Shown one piece after another: positions 40,540 through 50,584 of a DNA stretch of 64,000 bases (its first letter is position 1; each line of letters opens with the position of its first letter). The position numbers and the translations under genes are program-made. Where the stretch lies: positions 1 to 64,000 of the forward strand of contig JAIXOO010000232.1 of assembly GCA_027486765.1 (NCBI GenBank), read 5' to 3'. The notes beneath the pieces were generated by a model, which was not told the DNA's origin, did not search any database, and saw nothing but the letters and a program-made list of their open reading frames with translations. Source of the stretch: Saprospiraceae bacterium. GTDB taxonomy: Bacteria; Bacteroidota; Bacteroidia; Chitinophagales; Saprospiraceae.

Positions 40540-42258
40540 ATGTCTAACCTCACCATAGATTCCATTAAAAAACGCAGCTTCGATGCCATTGTCGTTGGTT
40601 CGGGCATCAGCGGCGGCTGGTCGGCCAAAGAGCTGACTGGAAAGGGCCTGAAAACCCTGCTCCTGGAGCGTGGCCCCAATGTGGAGCACATCAAAGATTA
40701 TCCCACCACCAATATGAATCCCTGGGAATTTGAGCACGGCGGCCAGATTACCAAGGAGATGCGCGATGCCAATCCCATCGCTAGTCGTTGTTATGCGTTC
40801 ACTGAAAGCGCGGCTCACTTTTTTGTCAAAGATGCTGAGCATCCCTACATCCAGGAAAAGCCCTTCGACTGGATTCGGGGTTATCAGGTGGGCGGAAAAT
40901 CGCTCATGTGGGCTAGAGGTACGCAGCGCTGGTCGCAATACGATTTTGATGGCCCAGCCCGTGATGGATTTGCGGTGGAATGGCCGATTACCTACGCGGA
41001 ATTGGCTCCTTGGTACAGCTATGTGGAGCTTTTTGCGGGCATTTCCGGCAACAAAGATGGCTTAGCCCAATTGCCCGACGGAGAGTTTTTGCCCCCACAC
41101 GAGCAATCCTGCGTGGAAAAACACTTCACCCAAACGATGGCCAAAAAATACAACGGCTCTCGACCCGTCATCATTGGCCGCTGTGCGCACCTGACTCAGC
41201 CACAACCCATCCATTTGCAGCAGGGGCGGGGCAAATGCCAGCACCGCAACATTTGTGAGCGTGGCTGTCCCTTTGGTGGCTACTTCAGCAGCAACTCCTC
41301 GACCATTCCTTGGGCGAAACAAACTGGAAAATTGACCTTGCAGCCCAACTCGGTGGTGCATTCGATCATTTTTGATGAAAAGAAAAACAAGGCCACGGGT
41401 GTGCGGGTAGTAGATGCCAACACCAAACAGATGACGGAGTACTACGCCAAAATCATCTTCGTCAACGCTGCCACGATCAATACCAATCTCATTCTGTTGA
41501 ACTCCAAATCCAATCGTTTCCCCAATGGTTTGGGCAATGACAATGGGCTTTTGGGCAAATACATCGCTTTTCACAACTTCCGCACCACCATGTCTGCAGA
41601 ATACGAAGGCATGCTGGACAGCACCACTGCGGGCAGTCGCCCCAATGGCAGCTACATCCCGCGCTTCCGCAACGTGTTCAAGCAGGAAACCGACTTTTTG
41701 CGCGGGTACGCCTCCGGGTTCAGCGCTAGCCGCATGACCTACAACGATACTTCTGGGATAGGGGAGGACTTGAAAAACAGTTTGTCGGTCAAAAAATACG
41801 GCAACTGGCGGGTAGGCTCGCACATGATGGGCGAAACCATTCCGAAGGAAAGCAACTACGTGGCGCTCGACGACAAACAGACCGATGCCTGGGGCGTTCC
41901 CTTGCTCAAAGTATCCGTAGCCTACGACGACAACGATGAAAAAATGATCAAGGACTTCCACGAGCAACTCACGGAGATGTACTCGGCAGCGGGTTTCACC
42001 AACATCCGCACCCACGACAATCCGAATAAGGCTCCAGGCTTGGACATCCACGAGATGGGTGGGGTACGCATGGGCAAAGACCCCAAAACTTCTCTGCTCA
42101 ACAAGTGGAACCAACTGCATGAATGCAAAAATGTGTTCGTGACCGATGGCGCTTGTATGACCAGTAATTCCACGCAGAACCCTTCGTTGACCTTTATGGC
42201 GATTACGGCAAGGGCGGCGAACAATGCGGTGGAGGAGTTGAAGAAGCGGAATTTGTAA
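40540..42258 (+). CDS. GMC family FAD-dependent sugar dehydrogenase, catalytic subunit
   Basis: A 572-residue flavoprotein of the glucose-methanol-choline family. The FAD-binding motif is FDAIVVGSGISGGWSAKEL at residues 13-31, and VGGKSLMWARGTQRW follows. A Cys-rich stretch (CQHRNICERGCPFGG) lies near residue 230. The C-terminal catalytic region has DIHEMGGVRMG and STQNPSLTFMAI, with the His and Asn of the active pair. With the Tat-type small subunit before it, it is probably a periplasmic dehydrogenase of gluconate, sorbitol or glucoside (3-keto-forming) type. The cytochrome partner is not in the window. Confidence 0.92.
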   Translation: MSNLTIDSIKKRSFDAIVVGSGISGGWSAKELTGKGLKTLLLERGPNVEHIKDYPTTNMNPWEFEHGGQITKEMRDANPIASRCYAFTESAAHFFVKDAEHPYIQEKPFDWIRGYQVGGKSLMWARGTQRWSQYDFDGPARDGFAVEWPITYAELAPWYSYVELFAGISGNKDGLAQLPDGEFLPPHEQSCVEKHFTQTMAKKYNGSRPVIIGRCAHLTQPQPIHLQQGRGKCQHRNICERGCPFGGYFSSNSSTIPWAKQTGKLTLQPNSVVHSIIFDEKKNKATGVRVVDANTKQMTEYYAKIIFVNAATINTNLILLNSKSNRFPNGLGNDNGLLGKYIAFHNFRTTMSAEYEGMLDSTTAGSRPNGSYIPRFRNVFKQETDFLRGYASGFSASRMTYNDTSGIGEDLKNSLSVKKYGNWRVGSHMMGETIPKESNYVALDDKQTDAWGVPLLKVSVAYDDNDEKMIKDFHEQLTEMYSAAGFTNIRTHDNPNKAPGLDIHEMGGVRMGKDPKTSLLNKWNQLHECKNVFVTDGACMTSNSTQNPSLTFMAITARAANNAVEELKKRNL

Positions 42259-42263
42259 TAGCT

Positions 42264-42426
42264 AAAGCGACATTTTTATTACCACAAAGTGAAAATTGAG
42301 GACGCAGAGGACACAAAGTTAGACGTTGACAAAGGTAAAATGTAAACGAAAGCGCCGTCAACGTCTAACTTTGTGCCCTCTGTGCCGCTCTGTGCTTTCT
42401 TTGTGATAAAAAAATGTCGCTTTGGT
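42264..42426. repeat. CACAAAG-family palindromic element M
   Basis: AAAGCGACATTTTT (42264-42277) pairs with AAAAATGTCGCTTT (42410-42423); CACAAAGTTAGACGTTGAC (42312-42330) pairs exactly with 42357-42375 (19 bp). The arms between contain GAGGACGCAGAGGACACAAAG and partly complementary GTGCCCTCTGTGCCGCTCTG sequence. Its ends and TTAGACGTTGAC core are shared with element I. Confidence 0.85.
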
Positions 42427-42486
42427 GAGTTTTAAAAAAATGTGCGACAACCTCATCTCAATGACCCATCAATCCTCATTTCTGAC

Positions 42487-43440
42487 ATGAAACATTTTAC
42501 TCTGCTCTTTTTCCTGCTCTTTACTTTGGGCGCTACCGCCCAAACCGCCACCCGCCAAAAAGTCATTTTCGACTGTGACCTCGGCGACGACATCGACGAC
42601 GCCTTTGCCCTGGCCATGCTCCTGACCCAGCAAGACAAAGTGGACATCCTGGGCATCACTACCTGCTATGGCCGTACCAATGACCGAGCCACTTTGGCCC
42701 TCAAATTTTTGTACGAAATGGGGCAGGAAAAAATCCCCGTCTACCTGGGCCGCAATACCTCCGCCACGAGCGAACGCGCCAATTGGTATGCCGAGCAATT
42801 TTACTGGGCGCAAGGTTTTACCAAACTTCAACCGAACAAACAAGGTGCAGCAGATTTCATCCTCGAAAGCCTCAAAAAATACCCCAATGAAGTGGTGATC
42901 ATCTCGGTGGGCCCGGTAACCAACCTGGGCGATGTATTGCAAAAGGACCCCAATGCCTTGAAGATGGCCAAAAAAATCTACGCCATGTTTGGCTCATTTT
43001 ATGTGAGTTACGGTGGATATCCCACTCCAGAGGCAGAATGGAATGTCAAATGCGACATTGAAGCAGCTAAAAAATTTGTCAACTCCGGGGCCAACATCGC
43101 CTACGCCGGTCTGGACATTACCGCCTTTGTCAAACTCGACAAAACCAAACGGGACATCCTCCTGATGCGCCAATCCCCACTGACCAATGCGCTGTCGGGC
43201 TTGTATGTCTTGTGGGGCAATGAAACGCCTACTTTATTTGATCCAGTAGCCATCGGCATGTTGTTGTATCCTGATTTGTTCAAAACCAAAATGGTCAACG
43301 TCAGTGTGGATGACAAGGGGTTCACTAGGGTAGATGAAAACAAAACGCCTAATGCCGAGGTAGGAGTGTACATCAATGCGAATGAGTTCATTAGCAGGAT
43401 TATGAAAGGGTATTTGTTGCAGAATATGGGGAGGAATTAA
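42487..43440 (+). CDS. Exported inosine-uridine preferring nucleoside hydrolase
   Basis: A 317-residue protein starting at the ATG at 42487 with signal peptide MKHFTLLFFLLFTLGATA. The calcium-binding Asp cluster is FDCDLGDDIDDAFALAMLL, equivalent to DxDxxxDD of nucleoside hydrolases. Also visible are GITTCYGRTNDR, VTNLGDVLQ and LFDPVAIGMLL, where the last supplies the fourth Asp. It hydrolyses the N-glycosidic bond of ribonucleosides, here probably in the periplasm for salvage. Confidence 0.93.
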   Translation: MKHFTLLFFLLFTLGATAQTATRQKVIFDCDLGDDIDDAFALAMLLTQQDKVDILGITTCYGRTNDRATLALKFLYEMGQEKIPVYLGRNTSATSERANWYAEQFYWAQGFTKLQPNKQGAADFILESLKKYPNEVVIISVGPVTNLGDVLQKDPNALKMAKKIYAMFGSFYVSYGGYPTPEAEWNVKCDIEAAKKFVNSGANIAYAGLDITAFVKLDKTKRDILLMRQSPLTNALSGLYVLWGNETPTLFDPVAIGMLLYPDLFKTKMVNVSVDDKGFTRVDENKTPNAEVGVYINANEFISRIMKGYLLQNMGRN

Positions 43441-43460
43441 GTTGATTCCAAGTCGATATT

Positions 43461-43564
43461 CCTTAGGTGATCACTTGAGTGCCTTAGGTTTCTTAGGTGG
43501 TGAAATAATACCTGCTGCGCAGGTTTTTTCTTTTTTACCACCTAAGACACCTAAGACACCTTAG
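43461..43564. repeat. CCTAAGACA-type palindromic element N with inner terminator
   Basis: TTAGGTGGT (43493-43501) pairs with ACCACCTAA (43537-43545); 9-nt CCTAAGACA units on the right complement the irregular CCTTAGGT units on the left. The loop contains ACCTGC-TGC-GCAGGT (43510-43524) followed by TTTTTTCTTTTTT, a good plus-strand terminator for the nucleoside hydrolase. The element ends at the S9 stop codon region. Confidence 0.75.
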
Positions 43565-43566
43565 AC

Positions 43567-45825
43567 TCACTTCAGCTCAAACTCCCAAATCGGCTCCACC
43601 CCCAACAAATGCTCTACAAAATAATTCCAACGCTTCTTGGTGAAATAATCGTTGTAAATGCCTTGATAGCCATGTTTTTGGCTGGGCAAAATGAGCATGT
43701 CAAACTCCTTATTGGCACGAATGAGCGCTTCCGCCAGTTTGAAAGTTGCCGAGGGGTTTACGTTTTCGTCGATACCTCCGTGGGTGATCAGCAATTTTCC
43801 TTTCAGGTTTTTGGCCATGGTGATGTTGGATACCTGGTGGTAGGTTGAATCCACTGGCCAGCCCATGTACATCTCAGGCCACCAATCCTTTTCCATCCTG
43901 AAATCGTGGTCGGCAGAACTGGCTACGGCGACTTTGTAAAAATCAGGGTACTCCAGTACCGCATGCCCCGCATCATACCCGCCCGCCGAGTGCCCAAAAA
44001 TGCCTACCCGGGTCGTATCCATCCAGGGATTTTTGCGACCCAATTGCAGGATGGCCAGGCGGTGATCCTCCAGGTTTTTGCCCATGTTTTTGTAGGACAC
44101 ATTGTGGAAAGCCTTCGAGCGGCCCGCCGTGCCCAAACCATCCACTGTAATGACAATGAAACCCAGTTCCGCCAAAGGCTGGTTGTTGCGCGATAAAGCC
44201 GTGGCGTAACTGCGTGGGTACATATTTGTATGCGGCCCGGTATAAGTTTGATCAATGACCGGGTATTTTTTCTGAGGATCAAAATTGCTCGGCTTCCAGA
44301 TGGCGCCGTAATTGGTGGTTTTTCCATCCTTTCCAATGGCGGTAAAAGGCTCGGGCAAACGATATTGCATCGAATCCAGGCCCGAGGCATCCGTTTTGAG
44401 CAATTCCAAATTCAGCGGCGGCGTGGTATGGCTTTTCAACACCGTGCGGGTAGGCTGAGTGGGGGTGGAAATGTTGTCCATAAAATACAACCCATCCGGC
44501 GAGACAAACACATCGTGGTTGGCATTTTCAGGCGTTAACAATTCCACTTTGCCCGTAGCCAGAGTCAGTTTGTACAGGTGTTGGTAATAGGGATTGCGCC
44601 CCGACTCCTTGCCTTGCGCGTTGAACAGGATGAACCCTTTGGCCTTGTCAACATGCAAGACCTGATTGATGTAATAAGCCCCATTGGTTAAGGGTTTCAG
44701 CGACTTGTCTTTCAGGTCAAGCAGGTACAACTGTTTCCAACCATCGCGCTCCGAGGTGATCAGCACTTTGCCCCAATCTTCAAAGATTTCGGAACTGTAA
44801 TTATCGATGTTGGTAGGGCTCGTTTCACGGTAGAGCAACTCTTCGGATTGTTTGCTCAGGTCGCAGCGGTGCAATTCCACGGCTTGATAGCCCCGAATGG
44901 CGTTTTCCTGATACACCACCCCACTGGTTTTGGACCATTCATATTGGATGGGATTGGTATGGGTCGCTTGCAGGTGGTTTTTTACATATTCCTCTCCTGT
45001 AGCTATATTGTAAAAGACAGGAATCATGCGCACCATATCGGTATCTCCGGGTGAGCCACGGTAGTAGCCCAGCAGTTTGGGTTTGAACAAATCGTCCTGA
45101 CCCCAATCCAGTAGGTACATTTTTTTTGCAATGCGCATGTCAACTATAGAGGTCTGTATCCATTTGGAGTCGGGGGACCAACGCACCGAAAAACGCCGGG
45201 GGCGCTCGCCATTTTCACCCTCAATGATGTCGGACCAGCCATAAAAACTACCGTACTCATAAAGCCTTTCCCCCTTGGTACTCAACTGACGGATGCTGCC
45301 ATCCGCAGTAGATTTGAGGTAGAGGTTGTATTTGTCGGTATAGGCGATCCACTTGCCATCGGGGGATTTGGACTCGAAAGGATTCCAATTCGGGTTGATG
45401 ATCCGCTTCAGGGTATATTGCTCCAAATCGAGCTCGTAAGTTTTGCCACTGCTGCTGAATTCCAGGTGTTTGGCATCCTTGTATTGCAAAGCTTGCAGGG
45501 GTAAGTCGCTGGCTTTTATCGCCGTTTTGAGACTGTCGCCCAGTACTTTGGCCAATCGGTTCTGATCGAGTAGGGGGGCGATTTTTTTGCTTTTCCAATC
45601 GACTTTGAGGTAGGTACGGCCCAATCTATTTTGAGAAACAAAAAGCATCCCCGAACTATCCTGCGCCCAAATGGGCTGTGGGTTGTGGTTGAACACTTTC
45701 TTGTTGTTGAAATTGCTCCACATCGAGGCAACTGCACGTTGGTAGTCGGCTTTGCTGATTGATTGGGCCTGAATGTTTTGAAGGCTGAACAAGGTGATCA
45801 GTAAGGGTAAATAAATTCGAAACAT
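43567..45825 (-). CDS. Exported S9 family prolyl oligopeptidase (DPP IV type)
   Basis: A 752-residue serine peptidase with signal peptide MFRIYLPLLITLFSLQNIQA. An N-terminal beta-propeller (about 90-480; SPDGKWIAYTDKYNLYL, VRWSPDSKWIQTS) precedes the alpha/beta-hydrolase domain. The nucleophile is Ser613 in GIFGHSAGG (Ala in place of the usual Tyr of GxSYGG), with Asp in HGGIDENV and His in PSQKHGY. It releases dipeptides or acts on short peptides in the periplasm. Confidence 0.94.
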   Translation of the reverse strand: MFRIYLPLLITLFSLQNIQAQSISKADYQRAVASMWSNFNNKKVFNHNPQPIWAQDSSGMLFVSQNRLGRTYLKVDWKSKKIAPLLDQNRLAKVLGDSLKTAIKASDLPLQALQYKDAKHLEFSSSGKTYELDLEQYTLKRIINPNWNPFESKSPDGKWIAYTDKYNLYLKSTADGSIRQLSTKGERLYEYGSFYGWSDIIEGENGERPRRFSVRWSPDSKWIQTSIVDMRIAKKMYLLDWGQDDLFKPKLLGYYRGSPGDTDMVRMIPVFYNIATGEEYVKNHLQATHTNPIQYEWSKTSGVVYQENAIRGYQAVELHRCDLSKQSEELLYRETSPTNIDNYSSEIFEDWGKVLITSERDGWKQLYLLDLKDKSLKPLTNGAYYINQVLHVDKAKGFILFNAQGKESGRNPYYQHLYKLTLATGKVELLTPENANHDVFVSPDGLYFMDNISTPTQPTRTVLKSHTTPPLNLELLKTDASGLDSMQYRLPEPFTAIGKDGKTTNYGAIWKPSNFDPQKKYPVIDQTYTGPHTNMYPRSYATALSRNNQPLAELGFIVITVDGLGTAGRSKAFHNVSYKNMGKNLEDHRLAILQLGRKNPWMDTTRVGIFGHSAGGYDAGHAVLEYPDFYKVAVASSADHDFRMEKDWWPEMYMGWPVDSTYHQVSNITMAKNLKGKLLITHGGIDENVNPSATFKLAEALIRANKEFDMLILPSQKHGYQGIYNDYFTKKRWNYFVEHLLGVEPIWEFELK

Positions 45826-45990
45826 GGTCGCTTTGGTTTGAGCTGTAAAAAAGGAAATTTAGCTGATAAACCAGCTGTTATACAGCTGATTTCATAAAAA
45901 TGTGCAAAAGCTTAAAAATGCTCAACAAATCAGGTGTTTTTATTTTTAATTCAACAATAAATTTTTATTTTTAAGCCAAACAAGTCTACT

Positions 45991-46371
45991 ATGAAAAGAG
46001 TAACAGGCATCGGCGGGGTCTTTTTTAAATGCAAAGACCCCAATCAAATCAAAACATGGTACAAAACCCATCTGGGGATGGATACCAACGAATGGGGCGC
46101 CAGCTTCGAGTGGCGCAGCAGTGATGACCCGGCACAGAAAGGGTATACACAGTGGAGCCCTTTTGCGGAGACTACAACTTATTTCGCTCCTTCCACCAAA
46201 GATTTTATGTTCAATTATCGTGTCGAAAACCTGGTGGCACTGGTAGAGCTCCTGAAACAGGAAGGAGTGACGGTATTGGATGAAATTGAGGAGTTTGAAT
46301 ACGGCAAGTTTGTACACATCCTGGATTTGGAAGGCAATAAAATTGAGTTGTGGGAGCCAATGGGTGAGTAA
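45991..46371 (+). CDS. VOC family (glyoxalase/bleomycin-resistance) protein
   Basis: A 126-residue single-domain VOC protein (RVTGIGGVFFKCKDPNQIKTWYKTHLGM, VENLVALVELLKQEGV, KFVHILDLEGNKIELWEP). The C-terminal Glu of KIELWEP is the usual metal ligand. The substrate cannot be predicted. It stands alone between the S9 gene and the chemotaxis-type hybrid. Confidence 0.92.
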   Translation: MKRVTGIGGVFFKCKDPNQIKTWYKTHLGMDTNEWGASFEWRSSDDPAQKGYTQWSPFAETTTYFAPSTKDFMFNYRVENLVALVELLKQEGVTVLDEIEEFEYGKFVHILDLEGNKIELWEPMGE

Positions 46372-46598
46372 TATTAAAAATTGGCAGTGGGGCAGCTCAA
46401 ATGGTAAAGCTTGTGCTACATCAAGACCCCACTGCACATAAACTAAAAATATTCTTCAATTAATCACTATATTTACCAAGTCCAGCAACCGAGCATAAGT
46501 TGCCGCTCTAAAATGTACTTCTTGGCCTGTCTTAGCAGCCGATACTCGATCAAGGAGGGATTCATTCAGAGGCTTAATTGTAAGCCAAATTTCGAACA

Positions 46599-49500
46599 AT
46601 GAAATCTAATCCTGTTCCGAATAAAAAAAAGGTAGTTTCCAAAAAAGGAAGCAACCTGAAGAATGCGAGCGCAACTAAACAGCCCTACCCAACTAAAGCA
46701 GCCTCGAACACGCCCAGCGAAGCAAAAACGGAAAGCCCAAATCCATTCCCCATTGTAGCCATTGGTGCTTCGGCGGGCGGACTGGAAGCCATCACCTCGC
46801 TGCTGCAAAATCTGTCGCCCTCCACGGGTATGGCCTTCATTTATGTGCAGCACCTGAGTCCTGACCACAAAAGTTTGCTGACGCCCATTTTGTCCAAAGC
46901 AACTAGCATGGCCGTACAGGACATTGAAGACATGGACAAAATGCTGCCTGATCATGTGTACGTGATGCCCTATAACCGGGACATAGAAGTAACCGACGGG
47001 CACATCAAGCTCATTCCACGCCCGCAAAACAAAACCAACAACCGGTCTATCGACGTACTCTTCTCTTCCTTGGCCGAAACCCACAAAGAGAACGTGGTCG
47101 GTATTGTGTTATCTGGTAGTGCCACCGATGGGACCAGGGGTTTGAAGGAAATAAAACTGGCCGGGGGCCTCACTTTTGCGCAAGATGATTCGGCCAAATT
47201 TGGCAGCATGCCCCAATCTGCTATTGCCGAAGGAATCGTTGATTTCATTCTGTCGCCTCAAGAGATGGCTCGGGAATTGAATTGGATGAGCAAACACCCT
47301 CTGGTGAAACGAAACTCCGTAAAATTAACCCCGGAAGATGCCATTGAGAACAGCAACCCCGACTTAAAAACGATCCTGCAACTCATTCACAAAACCCAAA
47401 GCGTCGACTTTAGCCACTACAAAATGAACACCATCAAGCGCCGGATGCTGCGCCGGATGTTGATCCATAAGGTAGATTCCTTGTCAAAATACGCCGAATT
47501 ATTGGCGCAAAAACCGGAAGAACTAGATCTGTTGTATCAGGATCTACTCATCAATGTTACCGAATTTTTTAGAGACACCGAGGCCTTCCAATTTTTAGAA
47601 AGCACCATTCTTCCTCGCTTGCTCAGCAGCAAAGCACCAGGTGAAACCTTGCGCATTTGGGTGGTTGCTTGCGCCACTGGTGAGGAGGTGTATTCACTGG
47701 CCATGTTGCTGTTTGAATTGCACAATCGACAAAACCACCACACTGCTTTTCAAATTTTCGCTTCCGACCTCAGCGCCCAGGCCATCAATATCGCTCGAGC
47801 TGGGGAGTATTCCCTGCGCCAGCTTACCCACGTTTCGCCCCAGCGTCTGCAGCAATTTTTCACCAAATCCAAAGACAAGTACCGCATCACCAAAACCCTG
47901 CGCGATGTTTGTGTTTTTGCGGAGCACAACATTTTGAGTGATCCCCCTTTTTCCCGCATGGACTTTATCAGTTGCCGCAACCTGCTGATCTACCTGGACG
48001 CCTACGCGCAAAAAAAGGCTATTTCTACTTTTCACTATGCGCTAAATGAGGATGGTTGCCTGATGTTGGGCAAATCAGAAACCATCGGAACCTCTACCCA
48101 ACTGTTTACCCCACTGAATAAAAAATACAAAATCTATTCGCGCAAAAAAAACAAGGGCAGTTACCGCATTCCGGAACTCAATCCTCGTACTTTACAGCCA
48201 AGCTCTTTGGATCAAAACAGAACGACTACCGCTATGCCTAAAAAGACCACCACCACCAAAGGAGACTTGAGCAGCGCCTTTGATGCAGTGCTGCTTGGCC
48301 AATATGTGCCTGCCAGTGTAATCATCAATCACGATCTGGACATTCTGCAATTCCGGGGTGCTACTTTCATGTATCTCCAACATGGCGCGGGTAAAGCGAG
48401 TTTCAATATTTTAAAGATGTCGCTTCCCGAAATTACTTTCGAGCTGCGCAACGCCATACATGAGTCCATCAAAACCGAACAACTGGTGCGCAAGATTGGC
48501 ATTGAAATGAATCGCGATGTGCCAGGCAATAGTGTACACATCGTCAACATCGAAGTAGCGCCGTTCAAAGTTGAAGGCGAAGAACCCTTGTTGGTGGTTG
48601 TGTTTACGGGACAGCAGCTCGAATTGAGCGACTCCTCCATGGAAGGTGGGGAAAAAAACACCATTGCCAAAGACCGCAGGATCAAAAAATTGGAAGAAGA
48701 ACTTGCTGCTACCCGGATCTACGTAAATGCCATTACCCAGGATCACGAGGCCGCCAACGAGGAATTGCAAAGTGCCAATGAAGAAATCATTTCCAGCAAT
48801 GAAGAACTCCAGAGCTTAAACGAAGAACTGGAAACCTCCAAAGAAGAAATTGAATCCACCAACGAAGAGCTGACCACCAGCAACCATGAGCTGTACACAC
48901 GCATTCAACAAGTTGAAGAACTGTACACGTATTACGAAACGATCCTGGCTGCCGTGCATGAGCCCATGCTTGTATTAGACAAAAACATCCGCATTAAATC
49001 CGCCAATAAAGCATTCTGTAACACTTTCCAGATTAGTGAAGAAGAGATCATTGGCGTCCTCCTGTTCAAATTGAGCAACAGTCAATGGAACATTCCGGCA
49101 TTGCGTGAGTTGCTCGAAGACATTTTACCCAAAAACAACCGCTTCCACGATTTTGAAGTGGATCAGGATTTCCCCCTGGTTGGCCACAAAACTTTGTTGC
49201 TCAATGCGCATCGGATTGAACAAATTAGCAAAAATGAGGAGCTGATTGTACTCACGATGCTGGACATCACTGAACTGAGGAAATTGGCCAATGAACTACA
49301 AACGAAACAAAAGAAGGTACTCAAAGAATTGATCGAAGCCAAAGTGATTGCCGAACAAAAAACGCACGTAGCCGAGGATGCAGTTAAAGCCAAACAGCAG
49401 TTTTTGTCCAACATGAGCCACGAAATCCGCACGCCGATGAATGCCATCATCGGGTTTACCAATGTGCTGATGAAGTCCAAGCTGAGTGAAACCCAAAAAA

Positions 49501-50516
49501 TATCCCTCAATGCGATTAAAATATCCGGCGAGTCGCTGATCATATTGATCAACGACATTTTAGACCTGGCTAAGGTTGAAGCTGGAAAAATGGTGATTGA
49601 ACGGACCCCCTTCCGCTTGTTTTCTTCGGTGTCGGACATGCTACATTTGTTCGAAACCAAAATGCAGGAGAAAAATTTGATCTTGGTTAAACAATACGAT
49701 ACCAGCATTCCGGAAATAGTGGTAGGAGACCCAGTGCGTTTGCGCCAAATCATTTTAAACCTGTTCAGCAATGCCGTAAAATTCACCAATACCGGAACCA
49801 TCACCGTGCAGGTGAACAAGCTCCATGAAGACGAGGAAAGTGTTGGCATCGAATTTGTGATAAGCGACACCGGAATTGGGATTCCTGGCAACAAACTGAA
49901 ACAGATTTTTGATGCTTTTGAGCAGGTAGCCACCGAAACTACCCGCTTGTACGGAGGAACGGGCTTGGGCCTGGCCATTGTGAAACAGTTGGTGAAACTG
50001 CTAGGTGGAACGGTGAATGTGAAAAGTAAAGTGGACAAGGGCTCCACCTTTAGTTTCAATTTGGATTTTAAAAAGGCAAAAGGGCAACTAGCCCCGTCCG
50101 AAGACCCTAGCCAGGGAAGTATAACGAAAGTCGCTTTGGGGAAAGCAGGAATAAAAAATGTGAAAATATTGGTCGTGGAGGACGTTTCCCTGAATCAGCT
50201 CTTGATGAAAACATTGTTGGATGATTTTGGCTTTGAATTTGACATGGCTGACAATGGAAAAATTGCCATTGAAAAACTCGAAAAGAACCAGTACGATGTG
50301 ATATTGATGGACATAAAAATGCCGGAAATGAATGGTTTGGACGCCACTGCGTACATCCGCAATGAAATGAAGATTAAAACGCCGATTATCGCCGTCACCG
50401 CAGATGTGACCACCGCCAATGTTGAACAATGCCGCGCCTTCGGAATGGATGATTATTTGTCCAAACCGATTGACGAAAAATTACTGTTCAACAAAATCCT
50501 CCAGTACACCAAGTAG
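46599..50516 (+). CDS. CheB-CheR-PAS-histidine kinase-receiver hybrid
   Basis: A 1305-residue cytoplasmic signalling protein. After a basic Lys-rich 45-residue start comes a CheB methylesterase domain (about 50-240; Ser58 in GASAGG, His85, Asp177 in SGSATDGT), then a CheR methyltransferase (about 255-510; ACATGEE near 357, SCRNLLIYLD). A coiled coil of NEELQS repeats (about 720-770), a PAS domain (about 775-900), a kinase core with phospho-acceptor His941 (MSHEIRTPMNA), ATP-binding DTGIGIP and GGTGLGLAIV, and a receiver with Asp1238 (LMDIKMPEMNG) follow. No MCP or cheA gene is nearby, so it probably works outside flagellar chemotaxis. Confidence 0.96.
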   Translation: MKSNPVPNKKKVVSKKGSNLKNASATKQPYPTKAASNTPSEAKTESPNPFPIVAIGASAGGLEAITSLLQNLSPSTGMAFIYVQHLSPDHKSLLTPILSKATSMAVQDIEDMDKMLPDHVYVMPYNRDIEVTDGHIKLIPRPQNKTNNRSIDVLFSSLAETHKENVVGIVLSGSATDGTRGLKEIKLAGGLTFAQDDSAKFGSMPQSAIAEGIVDFILSPQEMARELNWMSKHPLVKRNSVKLTPEDAIENSNPDLKTILQLIHKTQSVDFSHYKMNTIKRRMLRRMLIHKVDSLSKYAELLAQKPEELDLLYQDLLINVTEFFRDTEAFQFLESTILPRLLSSKAPGETLRIWVVACATGEEVYSLAMLLFELHNRQNHHTAFQIFASDLSAQAINIARAGEYSLRQLTHVSPQRLQQFFTKSKDKYRITKTLRDVCVFAEHNILSDPPFSRMDFISCRNLLIYLDAYAQKKAISTFHYALNEDGCLMLGKSETIGTSTQLFTPLNKKYKIYSRKKNKGSYRIPELNPRTLQPSSLDQNRTTTAMPKKTTTTKGDLSSAFDAVLLGQYVPASVIINHDLDILQFRGATFMYLQHGAGKASFNILKMSLPEITFELRNAIHESIKTEQLVRKIGIEMNRDVPGNSVHIVNIEVAPFKVEGEEPLLVVVFTGQQLELSDSSMEGGEKNTIAKDRRIKKLEEELAATRIYVNAITQDHEAANEELQSANEEIISSNEELQSLNEELETSKEEIESTNEELTTSNHELYTRIQQVEELYTYYETILAAVHEPMLVLDKNIRIKSANKAFCNTFQISEEEIIGVLLFKLSNSQWNIPALRELLEDILPKNNRFHDFEVDQDFPLVGHKTLLLNAHRIEQISKNEELIVLTMLDITELRKLANELQTKQKKVLKELIEAKVIAEQKTHVAEDAVKAKQQFLSNMSHEIRTPMNAIIGFTNVLMKSKLSETQKISLNAIKISGESLIILINDILDLAKVEAGKMVIERTPFRLFSSVSDMLHLFETKMQEKNLILVKQYDTSIPEIVVGDPVRLRQIILNLFSNAVKFTNTGTITVQVNKLHEDEESVGIEFVISDTGIGIPGNKLKQIFDAFEQVATETTRLYGGTGLGLAIVKQLVKLLGGTVNVKSKVDKGSTFSFNLDFKKAKGQLAPSEDPSQGSITKVALGKAGIKNVKILVVEDVSLNQLLMKTLLDDFGFEFDMADNGKIAIEKLEKNQYDVILMDIKMPEMNGLDATAYIRNEMKIKTPIIAVTADVTTANVEQCRAFGMDDYLSKPIDEKLLFNKILQYTK

Positions 50517-50584
50517 TGGGGCAAAAAGAAGCGCCCCGGATCCCCTCGATCCAGCAGCGCTTCAACAAATTACCATTAAAACAA

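Noticed and set aside
41062..42120. 352-codon minus-strand open frame
   Set aside because: Antisense to the GMC dehydrogenase, with no motif; a shadow frame of a codon-biased gene.
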